9,915 nucleotides of DNA from Mageeibacillus sp. UBA3781. GTDB taxonomy: Bacteria > Bacillota > Clostridia > Saccharofermentanales > Saccharofermentanaceae. Position numbers and translations under genes: made by a program. Below are positions 5,517-9,915 of the stretch, one piece after another (positions within the stretch are counted from its first letter, which is position 1; each line of letters starts with the position of its first letter). The DNA lies in NCBI GenBank assembly GCA_002368805.1, contig DFFH01000171.1, positions 1 to 9,915 on the forward strand, given 5' to 3'. The notes below the pieces were generated by a model. The model was given only the letters and a program-made list of their open reading frames with translations, was not told the DNA's origin and made no database searches.

Positions 5517-6692
5517 ATGCAGAATTTTGATTTTTATTCTCCTACGTATTTCGCTTTCGGAAAAGACACCGAGAACCGCGCCGGCGAGCTGGTGAAGCGC
5601 TTCGGCGGAAGTAAGGTCCTGATCCATTATGGCGGCGGAAGCGTCGTCCGCTCCGGACTTCTTGACCGCGTGAAGGCATCCCTTGAGAAGGAGGGACTCG
5701 CATTTGTCGAGCTCGGCGGCGTGCAGCCGAACCCGAGATCCGGCCTCGTATATGAAGGCATCGACCTCTGCAAGAAGGAAAACGTGGACTTTATACTCGC
5801 TGTCGGTGGCGGAAGCACGATCGACTCCAGTAAGGCGATCGCAGCCGGCACAGTCTATGACGGCGATTTCTGGGACTTTTACCAGGGTAAGCGTATTGAA
5901 GAAGCACTTCCGGTCGGAACGATCCTGACGATTGCAGCCGCAGGTTCCGAGGGCAGCCCGGACTCCGTTATCACGAAAGAAGACGGCATGTTCAAGCGTG
6001 GTGCGAGCGGCGATGCGATCCGCCCGAAGTTCAGTATCCTGAATCCGGCGCTGACACAGACACTGCCGCCATACCAGACGGCTGCCGGTATTACGGACAT
6101 CATGGCGCATCTATATGAGCGTTATCTGACAAATTCGGAGGAAGTAGAGGTTACCGACCGTCTCCTCGAAGCACTTCTTCTTACCATGATCCACGAAGGT
6201 CCCCGCGTTATCGCGGATCCGAATAACTATGAAGCAAGAGCGAATATCATGTGGGCGGGCATGATGGGACACAATAACTCCTGCGGCGTCGGAAGATCCC
6301 AGGACTGGCTGTCACACATGATCGAGCATGAACTCTCCGCTCTTTATGACTGTGCCCACGGCGCCGGCCTGGCAGTAACGATGCCGGCGGTATTTACCTA
6401 CGAGATGAAGCATAACGTGATGCGTTTTGCTCAGGCGGCGGTCCGCATCTGGGGCTGCCAGATGGATTTTGCGCACCCGGAAGTTACCGCGAAAGCAGGT
6501 ATCGAGGCTTTCCGTAGTTTTCTGATCTCGATCGGTATGCCGAAAAACTTTGAAGAGCTCGGAGCAAAAGAGGAAGATATTCCGAAGCTTGTCCAGGTTC
6601 TTCTTTACGGGGATGGAGGATCCGGAAAGATCTCCGGCTTCATCACCCTTGACGAAGATAGCTGCACTAAGATCTATAAGATGATGGTGTAA
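5517..6692 (+). CDS. Iron-containing alcohol dehydrogenase (YqhD/Bdh type)
   Basis: 391 residues, the usual length for this family; AAAGGA lies 9-10 nt before ATG 5517. Seen: the N-terminal nucleotide-binding half with the GGGS turn at 97-100 and GGVQPNPR at 67-74, the pattern found in NADPH-preferring YqhD and butanol dehydrogenases; then the metal-binding half with D194 and H198 (GITDIMAH), H267 (LSHMIEHE) and H281 (DCAHGAG), which bind the catalytic Fe2+ or Zn2+, and the family His at 271. It reduces aldehydes to alcohols (or the reverse) in the cytoplasm; broad-range aldehyde reduction with NADPH is the family norm. It is first in an operon with an AraC regulator 5 nt downstream, which suggests substrate-linked control. 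Confidence 0.96.
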   Translation: MQNFDFYSPTYFAFGKDTENRAGELVKRFGGSKVLIHYGGGSVVRSGLLDRVKASLEKEGLAFVELGGVQPNPRSGLVYEGIDLCKKENVDFILAVGGGSTIDSSKAIAAGTVYDGDFWDFYQGKRIEEALPVGTILTIAAAGSEGSPDSVITKEDGMFKRGASGDAIRPKFSILNPALTQTLPPYQTAAGITDIMAHLYERYLTNSEEVEVTDRLLEALLLTMIHEGPRVIADPNNYEARANIMWAGMMGHNNSCGVGRSQDWLSHMIEHELSALYDCAHGAGLAVTMPAVFTYEMKHNVMRFAQAAVRIWGCQMDFAHPEVTAKAGIEAFRSFLISIGMPKNFEELGAKEEDIPKLVQVLLYGDGGSGKISGFITLDEDSCTKIYKMMV

Positions 6693-6697
6693 GTTAT

Positions 6698-7576
6698 ATG
6701 GATTATAGCCAATACGAAACCTTCGATTTCGACAGCATAAGTGCCTTTAATCTTTCTACGGGATATAAGGGGAGATCATTTAGGATGCACTGGCATTCCT
6801 ATGGTGAGATCCTCCTCGTGGGTGAAGGCGAGAAGAACATCTACAAGGTTAATCAGAATACATATCAACTCAGTGAAGGTGATTTCGTGTTGGTGTGGCC
6901 GATGGAAATGCATGCGATCATCGATGCGGACAGGGAGCAAGCTCTAGTCATCCAGTTCAGCAATTCGTTCATGAATTCCCTGCTCGATCTTCAGAGGATC
7001 ATGCATTTCTATCGGAATCTCCACGTAATTGAGAGAAAGAAACATCCTCAGCTCTGTGCGAGACTGACGACGATCTCGTACAGGATGAAGGATATTTTCC
7101 TCTCTGAAGATAGAAACCGGGAGCTTTCCTGCTGCATGCTCCTGATGGAGTTCATCCTCGCGCTCGACGAGCACAGAGCCGAGTTCGCCGAGGAGCTGAA
7201 TTCGGAAAACCAGAAGAATGTCTGCACCGACGATGTCATGCGCCGGATGATCATGGTGACCGACTACATCAAGAACAACCTCACGGCGGAAGACCTCTCG
7301 CAGCAGACGATGGCGGACAAAGCCGGGATCAGCAAGGACTATTTTTCCCGTATCTTTAAGAGCGTGACCGGCACGAACTACAGCAAGTGGCTGAACATGA
7401 TCCGCATGGAAAAGGCGATCGAGCTTTTGTCCCAGGAAGGGATGTCCCTTACCGAGGTGGCGATGCTGTCGGGATTCCGGAGCATCTCGAGCTTCAACCG
7501 CGTATTCTTCGAGGAGAAGGGCATGGCGCCCGGCGAGTATAGAAATCTCTTCATGAAGTCGAATGATAATTCGTGA
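6698..7576 (+). CDS. AraC-family transcriptional regulator with N-terminal cupin domain
   Basis: 292 residues. ATG 6698 follows the dehydrogenase stop by 5 nt and has no clear ribosome site of its own, so translation probably depends on the upstream gene. Seen: an N-terminal cupin sensor domain with MHWHSYGE (H31, H33, E37) and a later MHA (H72), the layout of AraC regulators that bind small molecules or metals; a helical linker at about 95-170; and the paired helix-turn-helix domain at about 180-286 with ADKAGISKDYFSRIFK and the second helix pair around LTEVAMLSGFRSISSFNRVF. It should bind DNA as a dimer and activate nearby redox genes; the direct repeats before the dehydrogenase are candidate sites. 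The stop codon TGA overlaps dispersed motif copy 4. Confidence 0.95.
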   Translation: MDYSQYETFDFDSISAFNLSTGYKGRSFRMHWHSYGEILLVGEGEKNIYKVNQNTYQLSEGDFVLVWPMEMHAIIDADREQALVIQFSNSFMNSLLDLQRIMHFYRNLHVIERKKHPQLCARLTTISYRMKDIFLSEDRNRELSCCMLLMEFILALDEHRAEFAEELNSENQKNVCTDDVMRRMIMVTDYIKNNLTAEDLSQQTMADKAGISKDYFSRIFKSVTGTNYSKWLNMIRMEKAIELLSQEGMSLTEVAMLSGFRSISSFNRVFFEEKGMAPGEYRNLFMKSNDNS

Positions 7577-7584
7577 AAAGCACT
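7575..7584 (+). repeat. Dispersed intergenic motif GAAAAGCACT, copy 4
   Basis: An exact 10-mer that begins within the araC stop codon and is followed by TGCCC. Upstream it shares only ATTCG-like bases with copies 2 and 3. It abuts the AKR relic directly: the TGCCC after the motif encodes the first Cys-Pro of the relic. Confidence 0.5.
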
Positions 7585-7647
7585 TGCCCGCAGCACCTGC
7601 CGATCATCGAGCTTTTGAAAGAAGCCTCTGAGATCTTAGGGCAGTAA
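7585..7647 (+). pseudogene. Relic of a ferredoxin-type aldo/keto reductase C-terminus
   Basis: The bases immediately behind araC translate, up to a TAA at 7645-7647, as CPQHLPIIEL followed by LKEASEILGQ. This matches the end of ferredoxin-tailed AKRs: the complete AKR at 2883-4061 has CPQSIPIREK then LKEARKAL at the equivalent place, i.e. the last cluster cysteine followed by the closing helix. Nothing of the remaining 350 or so residues is present. The frame is closed by a TAA at 7567-7569, and the only in-frame start is a GTG overlapping the araC stop, so a real 24-residue gene is unlikely. If the GAAAAGCAC before it once encoded Glu-Lys-His, as expected before CPQ, one extra T has shifted the frame. 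It is most likely the scar of a deletion that removed an AKR gene between araC and the SDR gene. Confidence 0.72.
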
Positions 7648-7720
7648 GGGAATACACACCGCACGTCGCAAAGACAGGAACTTTCTAGAAGACAGTATTA
7701 ATTCAATAAGGAGAAATCAT

Positions 7721-8758
7721 ATGAAAAAGAGAGCATTATTCATCGGCGGCACCGGCACGATCAGTACCGCTATCGTGAAAAGACTTGCGAACGATCTTGA
7801 CTGGGAGGTCTGGGTATTAAACAGAGGAAACCGTTCTTCCGTTCTTCCGGAGAGCGTAAAACTCATCACCACAGATATCAATGAAGAAGCATCCGTTCTT
7901 GAAAAGATCGGCGACACGACATTTGACTGTGTCTGTGAATTCATCGGATTTACTGTCGATCAGGTCGAGCGCGACTACCGCCTTTTCTATGGAAAAACGA
8001 AGCAGTATATCTACATCAGCTCCGCTTCCGCCTACCATAAGCCGGCGGCATCGTATGTGATCACCGAAGGAACAGCACTCGCCAATCCTTACTGGGAATA
8101 CTCCAGAAACAAGATCACCTGCGAAGAGTTCCTCATGAAGAAGTATAAAGAAGAGGGATTCCCGGTCACGATCGTACGTCCGAGCCACACCTATGACGAG
8201 AGAAATATCCCGCTTGGTGTGCACGGCAACAAAGGCCCGTGGCAGGTCATCAAGCGTATGCTCGATGGAAAACCGGTCATTATCCAGGGCGACGGATCGA
8301 GCCTCTGGACCGTTACATGGAATGCGGATTTCGCCATCGGTTACACCGGCCTCATGGGTAACCGCCACGCGATCGGCGAAGCATTCCAGATCACCTCGGA
8401 CGAGACCCTCACATGGGATCAGATCTACGCGACCGTCGCAGATGTCCTCGGCGTCGAGCTCAAGGCCTATCACGTATCGACTGACTTCCTGCGTGCTGTC
8501 GGCGATCCGCTCGGTTTCGACTTCACGGGATCTCTCCTCGGCGACAAGTCCGTCTCCGTTGTTTTCGATAACAGTAAACTGAAGAGAATCGTCCCGCAGA
8601 TGACCACCAATGTCCGGTTCGACACCGGTGTAAAAATCGCCCTCGACTACGTCCTGTCCCACCCGGAATGCCAGGTCGAAGATCCGGAGTTCGATGCATT
8701 CTGTGACAAAGTCATCGACACCATCGAGAAAGCAAAAGCGAGTTTTGATATGGATTAG
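7721..8758 (+). CDS. NAD-dependent epimerase/dehydratase, extended SDR family
   Basis: 345 residues with a strong AAGGAG (7708-7713), 7 nt before ATG 7721. Seen: a Rossmann start FIGGTGTIS with the GxxGxxS turn at 9-15, the acceptor region WVLNRGN (31-37) with Arg after the second strand, IYISSASAY (97-105) carrying the active-site Ser, and YSRNK (Y127, K131), the catalytic YxxxK. The C-terminal half contains VRPSHTYDERN and the nucleotide-sugar-type substrate domain. It resembles CSP41/epimerase-like SDRs that act on sugars or nucleotide sugars, with a substrate not readable from sequence. It sits between the AKR relic and a second AKR. No -10/-35 pair is convincing in the 73 bp before it, so it may be read from an upstream promoter. 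Confidence 0.93.
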   Translation: MKKRALFIGGTGTISTAIVKRLANDLDWEVWVLNRGNRSSVLPESVKLITTDINEEASVLEKIGDTTFDCVCEFIGFTVDQVERDYRLFYGKTKQYIYISSASAYHKPAASYVITEGTALANPYWEYSRNKITCEEFLMKKYKEEGFPVTIVRPSHTYDERNIPLGVHGNKGPWQVIKRMLDGKPVIIQGDGSSLWTVTWNADFAIGYTGLMGNRHAIGEAFQITSDETLTWDQIYATVADVLGVELKAYHVSTDFLRAVGDPLGFDFTGSLLGDKSVSVVFDNSKLKRIVPQMTTNVRFDTGVKIALDYVLSHPECQVEDPEFDAFCDKVIDTIEKAKASFDMD

Positions 8759-8765
8759 TGTAAGG

Positions 8766-8948
8766 TAGGATAGAATTCGCTATTTTGAAAATATAGATGA
8801 TGTTTAAAACATGGTTTTGCATCTATAATTCTAAAAATCGAAGATATATCCTATCACGGCATAATCCAGAAATGCGAAAATTCAAAATATAGATTAGTTT
8901 TTCCTTTTTAACGATAGGATATAAAACCAAAATTCAAAAATATGGATG
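8766..8948. repeat. Cluster of 34-bp bipartite repeats TAGGATA-N20-ATAGATG
   Basis: Unit A (8766-8799, plus) is TAGGATA, 20 bases, ATAGATG. Unit B (8820-8853) is the same arrangement on the minus strand with both 7-mers exact and spacing again 20. Unit C (8915-8948, plus) has TAGGATA, 20 bases, ATGGATG. A degenerate unit D (8862-8895, plus) keeps 20 bases and ATAGATT, but its first 7-mer (TAATCCA) is poor. A and B together form a near-palindrome of 88 bp whose centre holds a smaller one, ATGTTT-A-AAACAT (8800-8812). TATATCCTATC (8845-8855) and GATAGGATATA (8913-8923) are an exact 11-bp inverted pair. The whole stretch is strongly AT-rich and fills the gap before the second AKR, whose ribosome site is in GATAGGAGG (8964-8972). 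It could be a multi-site operator array or a small non-autonomous palindromic element. Confidence 0.7.
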
Positions 8949-8979
8949 TATCACCGCATCCGCGATAGGAGGAACCCTT

Positions 8980-9906
8980 ATGAAAATGATCGATGTTAAG
9001 AACGGACCGCAGAACATCTCCCGGATCGTTCTCGGCTGCATGCGCATGCCGGCGCTCTCAACGGAAGAAGCTGCGAAGATGATCGAGACTTCCGTGGAAC
9101 TCGGGATCAACTACTTTGACCACGCAACCTGCTACGGCGCCGGTGATGCCGAGACCCGCTTCGGCGATGCGCTCCCGATGACCGGCATCAAGAGAGAAGA
9201 TATCTACCTTCAGAGCAAGGTCGGTCTGCACTTTGACACAATGGAGTTCAACTGGAGCAAAGAAGATATTCTCAAGAGCACCGACGAGATCTTGTCCCGC
9301 TTGAAGACGGATTACCTTGATGCACTGCTCCTTCATCGCCCGGATCTCCTTTATGATCCGGAAGAGATCGCGGAAGCATTTGACGAACTGGAGAAGTCCG
9401 GCAAAGTCCGCCACTTCGGTATCAGTAACACGACGCCGATGCAGATCGAGCTTCTGAAAAAGTACGTTAAGCAGCCGCTTGTGTTTAACCAGCTGCAGCT
9501 CTCCCTCGATCAGTCCCAGATCATCGATCAGGCACTGTATCTCAATAACAAGACCACAGATATGTCCATAGACAGAGATAACGGCATCCTCGATTACTGC
9601 CGTCTCCACGACATTACGATCCAGGCCTGGTCGCCGCTTCAGATCGGTATGTTCAAGGGCTGTTTCGTCGATCACCCGGACTTCCCGGAACTGAATGAAA
9701 AGCTTGCTGAACTCGGGGAGAAGTACGGTGTGCCGAAGACCGCGATCGCGATTGCATGGATCCTCCGTCACCCCGCGAAGATGCAGGTCATCGCCGGCAC
9801 CATGAACCCCGATCACCTGAAGGATATCTGCGAGGCAACCAAGGTCGATCTGACGCACAACGAGTGGTACCAGCTCTACCTCGCATCCGGCAAGTTCCTG
9901 CCGTAA
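8980..9906 (+). CDS. Aldo/keto reductase (YdhF-like, no ferredoxin tail)
   Basis: 308 residues, a complete single-domain AKR; ATG 8980 has AGGAGG at 8967-8972 with 7 nt spacing, better placed than the Met two codons later. The catalytic tetrad is visible: D47 and Y52 in NYFDHATCYG, K80 in LQSKVGL, H119 in LLLHRPD. The SGKVRHFGISN segment (140-150) and the later VIAGTMNPDHLKDI are typical of the YdhF-like AKR branch, with NADPH expected as donor. Likely a cytoplasmic carbonyl or keto-sugar reductase; the physiological substrate is unknown. It is preceded by the TAGGATA repeat cluster, which separates it from the SDR gene and suggests its own control. It differs in type from the AKR at 2883-4061, so the two are not recent duplicates. 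Confidence 0.95.
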   Translation: MKMIDVKNGPQNISRIVLGCMRMPALSTEEAAKMIETSVELGINYFDHATCYGAGDAETRFGDALPMTGIKREDIYLQSKVGLHFDTMEFNWSKEDILKSTDEILSRLKTDYLDALLLHRPDLLYDPEEIAEAFDELEKSGKVRHFGISNTTPMQIELLKKYVKQPLVFNQLQLSLDQSQIIDQALYLNNKTTDMSIDRDNGILDYCRLHDITIQAWSPLQIGMFKGCFVDHPDFPELNEKLAELGEKYGVPKTAIAIAWILRHPAKMQVIAGTMNPDHLKDICEATKVDLTHNEWYQLYLASGKFLP

Positions 9907-9915
9907 GCGATCCCC

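Noticed and set aside
5418..6110. Minus-strand open frame over the dehydrogenase start
   Set aside because: It overlaps the dehydrogenase, its leader and promoter, and has no protein-family features.
8070..8079. Near-match to the dispersed motif (GAACAGCACT) in the SDR gene
   Set aside because: One mismatch, inside coding sequence, with the codons explained by the protein.
7817..8662. Minus-strand open frame opposite the SDR gene
   Set aside because: Antisense shadow of a clearly functional SDR with a strong ribosome site; no domain seen. The minus-strand frame at 9058-9858 opposite the second AKR is rejected for the same reason.
8766..8948. CRISPR array or IS element for the repeat cluster
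   Set aside because: Units are inverted as well as direct, the inner 20 bp are not flanked by identical long repeats, and there is no transposase or cas gene.

Overview
The window looks like chromosomal DNA of an anaerobic Firmicute, most likely a Clostridia/Lachnospiraceae-type organism. This rests on AGGAGG-type ribosome binding sites, extended -10 promoters, a ferredoxin-tailed aldo/keto reductase, a YqhD/Bdh-type alcohol dehydrogenase, a fairly GC-rich coding style and AT-rich intergenic DNA. The taxonomic placement is inference from gene content; no rRNA or marker gene is present.

Layout. The left half is read on the minus strand. From right to left it holds a patatin-like phospholipase (5122-4163), an aldo/keto reductase (AKR) with a two-cluster 4Fe-4S tail (4061-2883), a three-helix membrane protein of unknown function (2655-1936) coupled to a TerB-like/zinc-ribbon protein (1934-1260), and the N-terminal three quarters of a MATE efflux transporter (1040 to beyond base 1). 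The right half is read on the plus strand. It holds an iron-containing alcohol dehydrogenase (5517-6692), an AraC-family regulator 5 nt behind it (6698-7576), a short relic of an AKR C-terminus (7585-7647), an NAD-dependent epimerase-type SDR (7721-8758), an unusual AT-rich repeat cluster (8766-8948), and a second, cluster-free AKR (8980-9906). The divergent intergenic region 5123-5516 carries the promoters for both halves.

How the genes fit together. Four carbonyl/alcohol oxidoreductases or their remains lie in about 5 kb next to an AraC regulator. The simplest reading is an inducible aldehyde/ketone or sugar-redox locus, with the AraC protein controlling the alcohol dehydrogenase promoter. 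That promoter has an extended -10, no recognisable -35, and two 9-bp direct repeats exactly 10 bp apart where an activator would sit. The membrane protein/TerB-zinc-ribbon pair is a separate two-gene unit with its own promoter.

Most notable signals outside genes. (1) A 10-mer, GAAAAGCACT, occurs in four intergenic gaps, always in the same orientation; two copies share 18 identical bases. (2) Bipartite 34-bp units of the form TAGGATA-N20-ATAGATG lie between the SDR and the second AKR: two in head-to-head inversion, one direct, and one degenerate. (3) The C-terminal tail of a vanished ferredoxin-type AKR lies directly behind araC. I saw no mobile element, CRISPR array, tRNA or rRNA, and no convincing defence system.
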